A DNA stretch of 64,000 nucleotides from NCBI GenBank assembly GCA_026129765.1, contig JAHCHP010000013.1, positions 1 to 64,000 of the forward strand, given 5' to 3'. A program made the position numbers and the translations under genes. The first letter of the stretch is position 1, and every line of letters begins with the position of its first letter. The DNA is from Fimbriimonadia bacterium (GTDB lineage Bacteria > Armatimonadota > Fimbriimonadia > Fimbriimonadales > GBS-DC). This document shows positions 6,577-15,671 of this stretch, in pieces. The notes beneath the pieces are model-generated. The model saw only the letters and a program-made list of their open reading frames with translations. It did no database searches and had not been told where the DNA came from.

Positions 6577-9132
6577 TTACTCGGGGTTGGGCAGAAAATA
6601 ACTGACGTGAACTTCATCGGGCGCAAAAGGCACAGGGCTGACTGCCCGAATCGTTCTGGTTTCTCCCGGCAACAACTCAATATAATTATCGGTCCATCGC
6701 GCTTCGGGCGCAGGAACCGTGAGATGGACAAAATGCGCATAGGTATCCGAACGCAATTCGAAATCATAGCAGCACATCGGCAAGGCAACTGGCTGACTGC
6801 GAACTTCGACGATTGGCTTTGGTAATGCCAACTCTTTGAACTCTTTGAAAAATAATGTGTTCATAGGGAAAGCATCCCCCTCGCTCTGCACCACCGCGAC
6901 TAACGATTCGAGCGCAGTCAAGGGCGGGTTCTCGATTCGCAAACTGAGTTGGCTTTGATTGGAGGCGGCATCCGCTTGCCACGCTTGCTGCCATTGAACC
7001 TTCCCATTGAAATCCATGACGCGCAGCAACGCATTGGTTTTCACCGGTTCCAGCCTATCATTCACGAGCCACACTTCCAGAGCGTTCTCCTTCCACACAA
7101 GGCTGGCGATAAGGGGCGTATAGGCGCGTTTCACATAATGCCAACTGGCTTTGGGGCGCATAAAGTAATCCAAAACGCTCCAGCTGATGCCAGACCAAGA
7201 ATCGTTCCATTGCCAAAACAGGCTGCCGCTACAATGCGGTTTCTGGCGTCGGAAATGCTCGATTCCAAATTTCAGTCCCTCCGCCTGCGTCAGCATGGAG
7301 AGCGTAACATACTGGGATAAGTCGTTGGGCAGCCCCGTATGCGCCCTCATCATCTCCACCTTTCGATTCTTGTCCGGGTCTTTGATACGGTTCAAGAAGC
7401 CGGGCGAATCGTAATAGAGTTCGCTGGGCGGGACCGTCTGCTTCAAGGTCACCATCGGAGGCGCGCCATGAATCCCATACTCGCTAACAAAACGGCTTGT
7501 ATCTTCAGCATAACGGCGGAAGTTCACGTTGCTTGGCGAAGGGTCATGCTGGGAAGCTTGCCCAAACCGCCGGGGATAAACCTGACCGCCCCACACTTGC
7601 CAATTGTGCCGGTCGCCTTCGCGTTCGTCGTTATGGTCATCGCCTCCATACGGACTGCCTGGGATATAGGGACGATTCGGGTCCATCGTTGCCAGCAATT
7701 CTGGCAACATCTCATGATAGATACGCCATCCCGGAACCTTCCGCTCACGATCCTGCCAATGAAACAAATCATCTAACCATTGACATTCGTTGTTACCGCA
7801 CCAGATCGCCAAGCATGCCCTTGAACGTAACCGCCCGATCTGATAACGCGCCTCCGCTTCCACCTCGCTCAAAAAGTCAGGGTCGTGGTCGGGATAGGTC
7901 GCGCAGGAAAACATAAAATCTTGCCAGACCAAAATGCCCTGCCGGTCACATTCATCATAAAACGCTTCATGCTCGTAGATGCCGCCGCCCCACACGCGCA
8001 GCATGTTGAGGTTTGCCTCCGCCGCCAACCGGATCAAACCGGCATAACGCGCCGGAGAGATATTGCCCGTTCGTCCGTCGGCAGGAATCCAGTTCGCGCC
8101 TTTGCAAAAAATCGGGACTCCATTCAGCAGAAAGGTGAAACGCTTTTCGCCATCCGCTTCCGTTTGCAAAGCGATTTCGCGAATCCCGATTTGCGTCTCA
8201 TGGGTATCGATGCGCTGCCCATCCTGAAGCAGTTCGACCCGCGCGCGATAAAGGTTGGGCGTTCCCAAGTCATGTGTCCACCAAAGCGCAGGGTTTGCAA
8301 CTTCGATGTTTGCCCGCGCTTTCCCGTTGTCACCCTGCCATTCAATATCAACGACATGAGTGATGGGGTCTGTTTCGGTGGAGGCTTCTATAGGTTCTAA
8401 GACAAAACGCGCGCGCAGCGACTGCAAGGAGAATCGCTCAAACTCGGCTTCAACACGCAAGATCGCCCGCTGGGGATTCGCGCTGAGCGTTTGCGCAAAC
8501 AAAGAACGCACGCAACCCGCTTGATAGGCGCGCAATTCGACTCCGCGCCAAAGCCCCGCTGTCACCAGGCGAGGCGCCCAATCCCAACCGAAATGCATCT
8601 GCGACTTCCGCGCCCAAACGCGCCCCTCATGAAACACCGACCAGAAACCAGGAATCTCCGATTTTCGCGCTTCATGCATCGCCTCCAAGCGCTCCGCGAT
8701 GGGAGATAGGCAAACCGCGATCAAGTGTTTCCGATGATGGTCTGAACCCTTCAATCGCTCCGTCACATCAAACCGGTATTCGCGGAACATGTTATGGGTT
8801 TCGCCTAATGGTTCGCCATCCCAATAGATGACCGCATCGGTATCAATCCCCGAAAAAACCAGTTCCCAACGATCCGCCCGCGCGTGTTCAGGCAGCCGCA
8901 AAGAACATCGATACCACCACTCGCGTTCCTCTGCCCAGCGGCAGCGTTCCACATAGTCGTGATAATAGGGGTCTTCAATCACATCGTTCTGCTCCAGGTC
9001 TGCAAACAGGTCGCCCGGAACACGCGCCTGCATCCAATCCTCGTCGCCGATGGCGGGCAGATGCGCGCCTTCTGAAAGCCCCGATCCCTGTGCAAAACCC
9101 TGAAACCGCCAAACCCCGTTTAAGTCGATCAT
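6577..9132 (-). CDS. Beta-mannosidase, glycoside hydrolase family 2
   Basis: Releases terminal beta-mannose from mannosides, by a retaining two-carboxylate mechanism. The 851-residue protein has the GH2 plan: a jelly-roll sugar-binding domain (about 1-200), an immunoglobulin-like domain, the TIM barrel (about 330-600) and C-terminal beta domains. The acid/base is Glu449 in WCGNNE and the nucleophile Glu551 in FVSEYG, both typical of the mannosidase branch. No signal peptide is seen, so it probably acts in the cytoplasm on imported oligosaccharides. It is the first gene of a probable two-gene unit with the aldehyde dehydrogenase and diverges from the Gfo/Idh/MocA gene at 9246. Confidence 0.92.
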   Translation of the reverse strand: MIDLNGVWRFQGFAQGSGLSEGAHLPAIGDEDWMQARVPGDLFADLEQNDVIEDPYYHDYVERCRWAEEREWWYRCSLRLPEHARADRWELVFSGIDTDAVIYWDGEPLGETHNMFREYRFDVTERLKGSDHHRKHLIAVCLSPIAERLEAMHEARKSEIPGFWSVFHEGRVWARKSQMHFGWDWAPRLVTAGLWRGVELRAYQAGCVRSLFAQTLSANPQRAILRVEAEFERFSLQSLRARFVLEPIEASTETDPITHVVDIEWQGDNGKARANIEVANPALWWTHDLGTPNLYRARVELLQDGQRIDTHETQIGIREIALQTEADGEKRFTFLLNGVPIFCKGANWIPADGRTGNISPARYAGLIRLAAEANLNMLRVWGGGIYEHEAFYDECDRQGILVWQDFMFSCATYPDHDPDFLSEVEAEARYQIGRLRSRACLAIWCGNNECQWLDDLFHWQDRERKVPGWRIYHEMLPELLATMDPNRPYIPGSPYGGDDHNDEREGDRHNWQVWGGQVYPRRFGQASQHDPSPSNVNFRRYAEDTSRFVSEYGIHGAPPMVTLKQTVPPSELYYDSPGFLNRIKDPDKNRKVEMMRAHTGLPNDLSQYVTLSMLTQAEGLKFGIEHFRRQKPHCSGSLFWQWNDSWSGISWSVLDYFMRPKASWHYVKRAYTPLIASLVWKENALEVWLVNDRLEPVKTNALLRVMDFNGKVQWQQAWQADAASNQSQLSLRIENPPLTALESLVAVVQSEGDAFPMNTLFFKEFKELALPKPIVEVRSQPVALPMCCYDFELRSDTYAHFVHLTVPAPEARWTDNYIELLPGETRTIRAVSPVPFAPDEVHVSYFLPNPE

Positions 9133-9245
9133 CGCCTATTCTATTCGCCCTATCGGGCGATTTCTCCTGTTAAGCGGAGAACGCGCAGGAAAAAGAGCCG
9201 TCGAACGGAACATAATAAAGAAGAGACTTCGGAGGCAGAAGAGGG

Positions 9246-10499
9246 ATGAACAATAAACATATCCTGAATAGACGCGATTTTTTGAGGGCGTCTGCCGCAT
9301 TGACGGTGGGCGCGATGACGATGCGGATACCGCTCGCGCATTTGCAAGGCAACGATAAAATCAGAGTCGGTTTGATTGGTTGCGGTGGGCGAGGAACCGG
9401 CGCGGCGCATGACTGCGCGAACGCGGCGCCGGGTATCGAGATTTACGCGATTGGAGACCTGTTCAAAGATCGCATGGAGGGTTGCCGGGAAAACCTCAAA
9501 GGGCTGGGCGACAAGGTTAATCTGACCGATGACCGCTGTTTTCACGGGTTTGACGCCTATCAGAAAGTGATCAGCAGCGGGGTGGACCTTGTGATACTGG
9601 CAGCGCCGCCCGGTTTCCGTCCCCAACATTTTAAGGCTGCTATCGAGGCAGGCAAACACGTCTTCATGGAAAAACCGGTTGCTGTCTGCCCAGCAGGAGT
9701 TCGCATGGTGTTAGCAGCCAGCGCGTTGGCAGAACAAAAGCGGTTAGGCGTGGTGGCAGGAACCCAACGAAGGCATGACAAAGGCTATATCGAGACTATC
9801 AAGCGACTGCAGGATGGCGCGATTGGCAAAATCGTGTCCGCGCAATGCTATTGGAATCAGGGCGGTTTGTGGATGAACCCTCGCAAGCCCGAATGGAGCG
9901 ACACCGAATGGCAAGTTCGCAACTGGCTCTATTTCGCATGGCTTTCCGGCGATCACATCGTGGAACAACACATCCACAACATCGATGTGATTAACTGGGT
10001 TTTGAATGCGCATCCTGTCAAAGCGGTGGGCATGGGCGGGCGTCAGGTTCGAGTCGATCCTGCCTACGGTCATATTTACGATCACTTCGCTATCGATTTT
10101 GAGTATCCCGATGGCGTAAAAGTGCTGAGTATGTGCCGCCAAATCGATAATTGCGCGAATCGGGTCGGCGAGTTTGTCATCGGCACCAAAGGCACCGCAG
10201 ACCCCGGCAGTTGGATCGGCGGCGATAGCGCTTGGAAGTTTGAAGGCGAGCGTCCTAATCCCTATGTCCAAGAGCATACCAACCTGATCAATAGTATCCG
10301 GGCAGGCAAGCCGCTCAATGAGGGTCGGCAGGTGGCAGAAAGCACGCTGTGTGCCATTATGGGACGAATGGCGGCTTACACAGGTAAGGAGATCACTTGG
10401 GAACAAGCCTTGAATTCGGAACTGAATTTGATGAAAGAGAACCTCTCTTTCGGTCCCTTGGCGGTAGACCCTATCGCCTTACCGGGCAAAGCCGTCTAA
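9246..10499 (+). CDS. Gfo/Idh/MocA family oxidoreductase with Tat signal
   Basis: A 417-residue NAD(P)-dependent sugar-type oxidoreductase. Residues 8-30 form a twin-arginine signal (NRRDFLRASAALTVG), so the folded protein is probably exported. The Rossmann fold starts at IRVGLIGCGGRGTGAAH; the family's EKPV motif is present (FMEKPVAV) and the C-terminal substrate domain has the GDHIVEQHIHNIDVINW stretch. A GGAGG-type site lies upstream. It probably forms an operon with the DUF1080 gene 34 bases downstream, a pairing common in Planctomycetes and Armatimonadota. The substrate is unknown. Confidence 0.9.
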   Translation: MNNKHILNRRDFLRASAALTVGAMTMRIPLAHLQGNDKIRVGLIGCGGRGTGAAHDCANAAPGIEIYAIGDLFKDRMEGCRENLKGLGDKVNLTDDRCFHGFDAYQKVISSGVDLVILAAPPGFRPQHFKAAIEAGKHVFMEKPVAVCPAGVRMVLAASALAEQKRLGVVAGTQRRHDKGYIETIKRLQDGAIGKIVSAQCYWNQGGLWMNPRKPEWSDTEWQVRNWLYFAWLSGDHIVEQHIHNIDVINWVLNAHPVKAVGMGGRQVRVDPAYGHIYDHFAIDFEYPDGVKVLSMCRQIDNCANRVGEFVIGTKGTADPGSWIGGDSAWKFEGERPNPYVQEHTNLINSIRAGKPLNEGRQVAESTLCAIMGRMAAYTGKEITWEQALNSELNLMKENLSFGPLAVDPIALPGKAV

Positions 10500-10533
10500 C
10501 TGTTTGAATCTAAATGATATGGAGGAAACCTAA

Positions 10534-11232
10534 ATGAAATTGGCTGTGGCAACATTGACTGCGCTTTTCCTGACCTTTTCCGCGCCTTGGCTCGCGCAAG
10601 AAAAAGAGCCGGAGTTTGGACGAACAAAAGATATCCCTCTCTTTAACGAGCAGGACCTCTCAGGTTGGGACTTCTTTTTAGCGGACCAAAAAGTGAAAAT
10701 GAACGAGGTCTGGGGCGTGGGACATGACACCTCTTCGGGAGGACATGATCACATCTTGGTCTGCAAGGGGCAGCCCGCAGGCTATATCTACACGATAAAG
10801 AAGTATAAAAACTTCATCCTGAAACTCCAGTGGCGTTGGGCGCCGGGCAAACAGCCCAGTAACAGCGGCGTGTTGCTGCGTGTTCAGGAACCGCACAAAG
10901 TCTGGCCGAAGAGTATCGAGGCGCAATTGGCATACAAGAACGCGGGCGACTTCTGGCTTATCGACGGCGCCAAGTTGGAGACCGACCCGGCGCGTGTCAA
11001 CCCCAACAGTTCCAACAACCGCTATCGCTCCAACAAAACTGCGGAAAAAGACGCGCCTGCCTGGAATGAGTATGAAATCTATGTCAATGGCGACAAGGTC
11101 CGCTTGAAAATCAACGGAGAAGTCGTGAACGAAGGCACTGGCGCGGAAGCCGTCGCGGGACATATCGCCCTGCAATCGGAAGGCGGCGAAATTCACTTCC
11201 GCAATATCCGCCTCATGCCGCTTCCTGATTGA
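10534..11232 (+). CDS. Exported DUF1080 (3-keto-disaccharide hydrolase-like) protein
   Basis: A 232-residue protein with a cleavable signal peptide (about residues 1-20) and a single DUF1080 beta-sandwich: LFNEQDLSGWDFF near the start, FILKLQWRW in the middle, NSGVLLRVQEP, and GHIALQSEGGEIHFRNIRL at the end. The family includes 3-keto-glycoside hydrolases and laminin-G-like folds. TGGAGGAAACC precedes the ATG. Its neighbour, an exported oxidoreductase, could make 3-keto sugars that this protein cleaves; that link is inferred. A hairpin follows. Confidence 0.88.
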   Translation: MKLAVATLTALFLTFSAPWLAQEKEPEFGRTKDIPLFNEQDLSGWDFFLADQKVKMNEVWGVGHDTSSGGHDHILVCKGQPAGYIYTIKKYKNFILKLQWRWAPGKQPSNSGVLLRVQEPHKVWPKSIEAQLAYKNAGDFWLIDGAKLETDPARVNPNSSNNRYRSNKTAEKDAPAWNEYEIYVNGDKVRLKINGEVVNEGTGAEAVAGHIALQSEGGEIHFRNIRLMPLPD

Positions 11233-11245
11233 TTCTTTGCTATGC

Positions 11246-11282
11246 ATCCTTGAGGGATGAAAACAACTCGTCCCTCAAGGAT
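11246..11282 (+). terminator. Terminator-like hairpin after the DUF1080 gene
   Basis: ATCCTTGAGGGA (11246-11257) pairs perfectly with TCCCTCAAGGAT (11271-11282) across a 13-base loop, 14 bases after the stop. There is little T-tract after it. Confidence 0.6.
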
Positions 11283-11369
11283 CACCCTTCTAAACATTAG
11301 GATGAATATCTTTACTCCAATTTATCCAAATTCATAAAATATTCATGGAACCCACCCCTAAAAATAGCG

Positions 11370-11375
11370 TATAAT
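11370..11375 (+). promoter_or_regulatory. -10 box of the CHRD gene
   Basis: TATAAT lies 36 bases before the ATG at 11412 in an AT-rich stretch, with AAGGGAGGAG between it and the start. No convincing -35 is seen. Confidence 0.45.
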
Positions 11376-11411
11376 ATAGCATACTTTACTACCGAAGGGA
11401 GGAGTAAAATC

Positions 11412-11915
11412 ATGTTCAAAAGCAGCACACTGTTCGCCTCTATGGCGATGTTCGTCGCGCTGAGTGTTTCAGCGTCCGCCCAAATGTGGTCTTTTCATGA
11501 AACGTTGAGTGGTTCTCAGGAAGTGCCTGCAAATGGCAGCCAGACCACCGGAATGGCGATGGGAACCTACAACCAGGCGACCAAAGTCTTGCATATCGAG
11601 GTCACCTCGACCACGTTCACCAGCAACATCCGGGCAGGTCATATTCATCATGCTGCTGTCGGCGTCAATGGTCCCGTCATTTTCCCCCTCACCCACACAG
11701 GGGGAGCAAGAGATTGGGTTTCTGACAACACCTTCGTTTTAAGCGATGCCCAGGAAGCGCTCTTGTTATCGGGCAACTACTATGTCAACCTGCACACTGA
11801 CAATTTCCCTGGTGGCGAAATCCGAACCCAACTGAATCCGGTTCCTGAGCCTGCCAGCTTGATCGCGCTGGGCGCAGGGTTGATCGGTGTGGCAATTCGA
11901 CGCCGCAAGCGATAA
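11412..11915 (+). CDS. CHRD-domain protein with PEP-CTERM sorting signal
   Basis: A 167-residue exported protein: signal peptide (about 1-23), one CHRD domain (LSGSQEVPANGSQTTGMA, later AGHIHHAAVGVNGPV and YYVNLHTDNFPGGEIRTQL), and a C-terminal PVPEPASL, hydrophobic helix and RRRKR tail. The tail is the PEP-CTERM sorting signal, recognised by an exosortase, so the protein should be surface-directed. No exosortase gene is in the window. A strong AAGGGAGGAG ribosome-binding site and a downstream hairpin make this a single-gene unit. CHRD function is unknown. Confidence 0.9.
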   Translation: MFKSSTLFASMAMFVALSVSASAQMWSFHETLSGSQEVPANGSQTTGMAMGTYNQATKVLHIEVTSTTFTSNIRAGHIHHAAVGVNGPVIFPLTHTGGARDWVSDNTFVLSDAQEALLLSGNYYVNLHTDNFPGGEIRTQLNPVPEPASLIALGAGLIGVAIRRRKR

Positions 11916-11941
11916 ATCAACATTGGTTTAGAACACCTTAA

Positions 11942-11980
11942 ACGGGTCTGGGATGAGGGGCGAAATCATCTCAGACCCGT
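11942..11980 (+). terminator. Terminator of the CHRD gene
   Basis: ACGGGTCTGGGATGA (11942-11956) pairs with TCATCTCAGACCCGT (11966-11980) with one G-U pair, followed by TGCTTTATT. The position 26 bases after the stop fits an intrinsic terminator. Confidence 0.75.
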
Positions 11981-12010
11981 TGCTTTATTGAAACGACATG
12001 AAATACCCGC

Positions 12011-12038
12011 TTGACAATACGCCAAATTCGGGTATACT
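12011..12038 (+). promoter_or_regulatory. Promoter of the tRNA cluster
   Basis: A perfect -35 TTGACA (12011-12016) and TATACT (12033-12038) are separated by 16 bases, and the first tRNA starts 18 bases later. This is the clearest sigma70-type promoter in the window. Confidence 0.8.
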
Positions 12039-12056
12039 ATTGGGACTTAAGGGCGC

Positions 12057-12132
12057 GCGCTCGTAGCTCAGGGGATAGAGCGCAAGGTTGCGGACCTTGA
12101 GGTCGGGGGTTCGAATCCCTCCGAGCGCGCCA
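12057..12132 (+). tRNA. tRNA-Arg (anticodon GCG)
   Basis: The acceptor stem GCGCTCG pairs with CGAGCGC, the D stem is GCTC/GAGC, the anticodon stem is CAAGG/CCTTG with loop TTGCGGA, and the T arm holds GGTTCGAATCCC. CCA is encoded. The anticodon GCG reads CGC. Confidence 0.95.
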
Positions 12133-12152
12133 TAATTTTTTTACCCCGACTT

Positions 12153-12228
12153 GCCCTCGTAGCTCAGAGGATAGAGCGCCGCCGTCCTAAGGCGGGCGTC
12201 GGGGGTTCGAATCCCTCCGAGGGCGCCA
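12153..12228 (+). tRNA. tRNA-Arg (anticodon CCT)
   Basis: The acceptor stem GCCCTCG pairs with CGAGGGC, the anticodon stem is CCGCC/GGCGG with loop GTCCTAA, and CCA is encoded. It reads AGG. It lies 20 bases after the first tRNA and is probably co-transcribed with it. Confidence 0.95.
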
Positions 12229-12247
12229 GCGTCCCCATCCCATTTCT

Positions 12248-12340
12248 GGAGAGGTGCCGGAGCGGTTGAACGGGTCCGACTCGAAATCGGAAATCCTCCC
12301 AAAAGGGGGATCGGGGGTTCGAATCCCCCCCTCTCCGCCA
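12248..12340 (+). tRNA. tRNA-Ser (anticodon CGA)
   Basis: A class II tRNA of 93 bases: the acceptor stem GGAGAGG pairs with CCTCTCC, the anticodon stem is TCCGA/TCGGA with loop CTCGAAA, it has a long variable arm (CCTCCCAAAAGGGGG), and CCA is encoded. It reads TCG. Confidence 0.95.
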
Positions 12341-12349
12341 GAGATCGAT

Positions 12350-13120
12350 ATGCGACTGACTGATACCCACTGCCATTTGAATCACGAAACGCTTCAACAG
12401 GAATGGCAAACGGTGATTGAGCGCGCCAATGAAAAAGGCGTCCAGAGGTTCTTTGTGGTGGGCTTTGACTTTGCAAGCAGTCAACGCGCCCTCAATCTCG
12501 CGGAGCAGCATCCCCAAGTCTATGCCGTTGTGGGTATTCATCCCCACGCCGCGTTGGAATGGAACGATCAAGTTCGCGAAACCGTGAAGGATTGGAGCCG
12601 CCATCCGCGAGTGGTCGCCATCGGCGAAATCGGGCTCGATTTCTATCGCGATTGGTCGCCGCAAGAAGCGCAGTTCGAGGCATTCCATGCGCAAATGCGT
12701 TTGGCTGCCGAAACCGGGATGCCGGTCGTTTTGCATTGCCGAGATGCTTACGATCCACTTCTCGATGTCTTGGCGCAATATCCTGATGTCACAGGCGTTC
12801 TCCACTGCTTTTCAGGCTCCGAAGCGCATGCGCAGCGAGGCTTATCGATGGGCTATGCGTTGGGAATCGGCGGCGTCGTCACCTTCAAAAACGCGGAACA
12901 ATTGCGAGCGATTGTTCAGGCGACTCCCGTTGAAAACCTGCTCCTGGAAACAGACGCGCCTTATCTCGCGCCGCACCCGCACCGCGGTAAAACGAATGAA
13001 CCCTCCTACCTGCCCCTGGTCTTAGACACGCTTTGCGCAGTCAAACAGGTCGATACCGAAACGCTATCGGAGCAAATCGAAACCCATGTGGAACACCGCT
13101 TCCCGCGCGCGCGGTCATAA
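12350..13120 (+). CDS. tatD: TatD family metal-dependent deoxyribonuclease
   Basis: A 256-residue TIM-barrel hydrolase, the usual size for TatD-type 3'-5' exonucleases. Metal-binding motifs are all present: DTHCHL at residues 5-10, GEIGLDFYRD, VLHCRDAYDPL, GVLHCFSGS and LLETDAPYLAPHPHRG. The ATG at 12350 is chosen because an upstream in-frame start would lie inside tRNA-Ser; the ATG sits only 9 bases after the tRNA 3' CCA, with no ribosome-binding site. It may therefore be translated from a processed transcript of the tRNA unit, which is an inference. Confidence 0.92.
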   Translation: MRLTDTHCHLNHETLQQEWQTVIERANEKGVQRFFVVGFDFASSQRALNLAEQHPQVYAVVGIHPHAALEWNDQVRETVKDWSRHPRVVAIGEIGLDFYRDWSPQEAQFEAFHAQMRLAAETGMPVVLHCRDAYDPLLDVLAQYPDVTGVLHCFSGSEAHAQRGLSMGYALGIGGVVTFKNAEQLRAIVQATPVENLLLETDAPYLAPHPHRGKTNEPSYLPLVLDTLCAVKQVDTETLSEQIETHVEHRFPRARS

Positions 13121-13170
13121 ATAAGCGGTACAATTGTATGAGTCCATTTTCACAGGATATTGATTGATCG

Positions 13171-13860
13171 ATGAAAAACGAACCGCTCATTTCGGTAATT
13201 GTTCCGGTCTATAACGAGGTTTCGACCATTCAGGAACTGCTGACACGGCTTCGCGCTGCGCCCTTCCGCAAGCAAATTGTGGTGATCGATGACTGCTCAG
13301 CGGACGGCACCACCGAACTGCTGCAAGCGGAACCAGACATCACCTACATCCGGCACAAAGATAATCAGGGAAAAGGCGCCGCCATCCGCACCGGCATTGA
13401 GCACGCGGTCGGGGATATTATCATCATTCAAGACGCCGATTTAGAGTATGACCCAAACGAAATTCCTGCGGTGGTCGAACCCATCGCAAACGGGGAAACA
13501 AAGGTCGCTTATGGATGTCGGTTCGCCAAAGGACTGCCTCCTGATATGCCCCTGCCCAACAAAATCGCCAATCGCCTGCTGTCGCTGCTCACACGCATTT
13601 TGTTTGGCTATCCTTTGAAAGATGAAGCGACTTGCTACAAAGCGTTTCGCGCGGATTTCTTGCGCTCGATCCCTCTGAACTGCACGCGCTTTGAGTTTTG
13701 CCCGGAAGTAACCGCAAAAACGCTGAAACGCGGGCAAAAGATTGTGGAGGTGGATATCCAAAATTACCGCCCCCGCACGAAAAACGAAGGAAAGAAGATT
13801 CGATGGACCGATGGAGTAGAAGCGATTTGGACACTGATTCGATACCGGTGGCGAGATTGA
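13171..13860 (+). CDS. Family 2 glycosyltransferase (dolichyl/undecaprenyl-phosphate sugar synthase-like)
   Basis: A 229-residue GT-A enzyme that probably transfers a sugar from a nucleotide donor to a polyprenyl phosphate at the cytoplasmic membrane face. Seen: SVIVPVYNEVSTIQELL, VVIDDCSADGTTELL, the QDADLEYDPNEIP metal/donor motif, and NRLLSLLTRILFGYPLKDEATCYKAF typical of dolichol-phosphate mannosyltransferase-like members. It lacks C-terminal membrane helices. It overlaps the next gene by 13 bases if that gene starts at the GTG, suggesting translational coupling. Confidence 0.88.
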   Translation: MKNEPLISVIVPVYNEVSTIQELLTRLRAAPFRKQIVVIDDCSADGTTELLQAEPDITYIRHKDNQGKGAAIRTGIEHAVGDIIIIQDADLEYDPNEIPAVVEPIANGETKVAYGCRFAKGLPPDMPLPNKIANRLLSLLTRILFGYPLKDEATCYKAFRADFLRSIPLNCTRFEFCPEVTAKTLKRGQKIVEVDIQNYRPRTKNEGKKIRWTDGVEAIWTLIRYRWRD

Positions 13861-15632
13861 GGGCGGTTTGGCAACGCGCAGTTTTCTGTTATCTCCTCTG
13901 GAGTTTATGCCTCGCGTCCGCGGTGTCGCAAACTTTTGTGGTTCAGATTCCGGGCGGCGAAGCGATGTTCGAAAAGAGCGGCTGGCTTCAAACCCATCTA
14001 AGACAAGGCGCGGCAGGCTGGTCAACGCATCCCCTCTCCTTCTCCAATAGTATCGCTTTAAACATCCCCAAAACGGAAGACCCCGCTTTTGCCTATGGCA
14101 AACGAACCGATGTTTCCGCGCTGCGCGCAAGACTTCAAAGACATTTTCCTAAAAGCGCGCGGTTGACTCTAACTTTGGAAGAGGCATTGTTGGCTCAACG
14201 CTACCAAACCTATTGCACTCCTGAGCAAGGGAAAAAACTGGAGCAAAAAGCATGGCGCGCGATTGATCACATGCTGGACATTCTGATGGAATCGATGCCT
14301 GCCAACAGCGATCTTGTGATGATTGCGACACCCGATCCTGAGAACCGCCTGACACCTTCCGATCAACTGATGCCGGTCTTTTTGAAAGGCAAACGGTTTG
14401 GCAAAGGATTACTGAACGACCACAAAACAGGACACGCAGGATGGACCCCTTATCTCAGCGAAATCATCGCGCAAACACGCCCGCCTGCCCAACCTGCGAA
14501 CCAGCAAAGCAAGACTGCAGAGGTTCCAACGCCCAATACCTTGCGCGCGCTTAAACAATCTCTGCTGGATCAAGCGCGCCGGAACGACCTCAAACCGCTG
14601 CCCATCGCCCTCGCAACGCTAAGCGTCATCGTGGGAACGCTCGCCCTCTTTCTCCATCGTCCTGCCCCCCGAAAACCGGCAGTCAGCAATATCCAACTTT
14701 TTGCTGCCCCCCCGCGCGCCGCACCCCCCCCAGAATCTGCCCCCTCGCCTCCAAAACCGAAGTGGCGATGGATGGACTGGGCGCAGTGGCTGCCCCTGTT
14801 TGCCTGCGCGCTGTGGGTCAGCAGCCTGCTGCCCGCCGCGCAAACCAACGTGTCCGTTTGGGGAACCATGCTTGCGCTGTTCATCGGAACCAGCGCGTTG
14901 CTGGGATTCGCGATCTGGCTTCGCGCTCCCATCACAGGTATCGGTGTCGCCATCGGTTTGGGCTTAATTTTGCTCGCGCTGGATTTGCTGACCGGTAACC
15001 GATGGGCGATAAATGGCGTATTGGGGTACTCGTTGTTAGAGGAAACGCGATACGCGGGTATGGGAACCGACTATGCCGCGCTGTTTTTAGGAGGCGCGGT
15101 GCTCTTTTTGGGATGCTGGCTGCATATCGAGGGGTTGCCCGCCGTGGGCTATTACCTGCTGTCGGTCATAATTTTACTGTTGACGTGGCGATCCCATCAC
15201 CCGGCAGCCGTGTTGAGCGCGTGCGTTTCGCTTGGCTTATACGCGACTTTTCTGCCTCAAAAATCGCTCTTAATGAAGCGGTGGCTGTGGCTTCTTACTA
15301 TTCCTGTGGGCTATGCTGTGTGGATGATTCACCCTGATATCCAAACACTTTTCACGCCAACAAGCGTCCATCTAAAAGCGTGGATTGCTTCGGTGGCATC
15401 GTTCGAGGGCATCGCGCTGGGCGCGCTTTTGGGGGCGATTTGGCTCATACGAAAACGCCAGTTTATCGATCCGCTGACCCTTGCGCTGGAACGCGCTTGG
15501 CTGGGAGCAGCCCTCATCGCTCTCATCAGCGGCTGGGAAGGTATCCGTTTGACGAATGGCTTGCTCCTGCTTTATTGGGTCTATTTAGCGGCGCGCTATT
15601 GGCAGGAGTCCCCCGATCTGACCGAGAATTAA
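13848..15632 (+). CDS. Large membrane protein with an N-terminal extracytoplasmic domain
   Basis: About 594 residues from the GTG at 13848; an ATG at 13803 would overlap the glycosyltransferase more. A signal-like helix (FCYLLWSLCLASAVS) is followed by about 200 residues outside the membrane, a Pro-rich linker, and about ten transmembrane helices at the C-terminus. The outer domain contains SDLVMIATPDPENRL and FLKGKRFGKGLL, which resemble the end of alkaline-phosphatase-like folds found in some multi-pass membrane proteins; metal ligands are not obvious, so the domain may be degenerate. Coupling to the glycosyltransferase suggests a cell-envelope role. The function is unknown. Confidence 0.75.
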   Translation: MARLRAVWQRAVFCYLLWSLCLASAVSQTFVVQIPGGEAMFEKSGWLQTHLRQGAAGWSTHPLSFSNSIALNIPKTEDPAFAYGKRTDVSALRARLQRHFPKSARLTLTLEEALLAQRYQTYCTPEQGKKLEQKAWRAIDHMLDILMESMPANSDLVMIATPDPENRLTPSDQLMPVFLKGKRFGKGLLNDHKTGHAGWTPYLSEIIAQTRPPAQPANQQSKTAEVPTPNTLRALKQSLLDQARRNDLKPLPIALATLSVIVGTLALFLHRPAPRKPAVSNIQLFAAPPRAAPPPESAPSPPKPKWRWMDWAQWLPLFACALWVSSLLPAAQTNVSVWGTMLALFIGTSALLGFAIWLRAPITGIGVAIGLGLILLALDLLTGNRWAINGVLGYSLLEETRYAGMGTDYAALFLGGAVLFLGCWLHIEGLPAVGYYLLSVIILLLTWRSHHPAAVLSACVSLGLYATFLPQKSLLMKRWLWLLTIPVGYAVWMIHPDIQTLFTPTSVHLKAWIASVASFEGIALGALLGAIWLIRKRQFIDPLTLALERAWLGAALIALISGWEGIRLTNGLLLLYWVYLAARYWQESPDLTEN

Positions 15633-15671
15633 CAGGTGTAAGGTATAGTTACGTTGGAGGAGATAGAGGTT

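Noticed and set aside
4994..8400. Long opposite-strand frames across the aldehyde dehydrogenase and mannosidase genes
   Set aside because: They are shadows of strongly supported genes on the minus strand and carry low-complexity residues.
12141..12805. Minus-strand frames through the tRNA cluster and tatD
   Set aside because: They run through tRNA genes and have no domain; the tRNA and TatD evidence is decisive.
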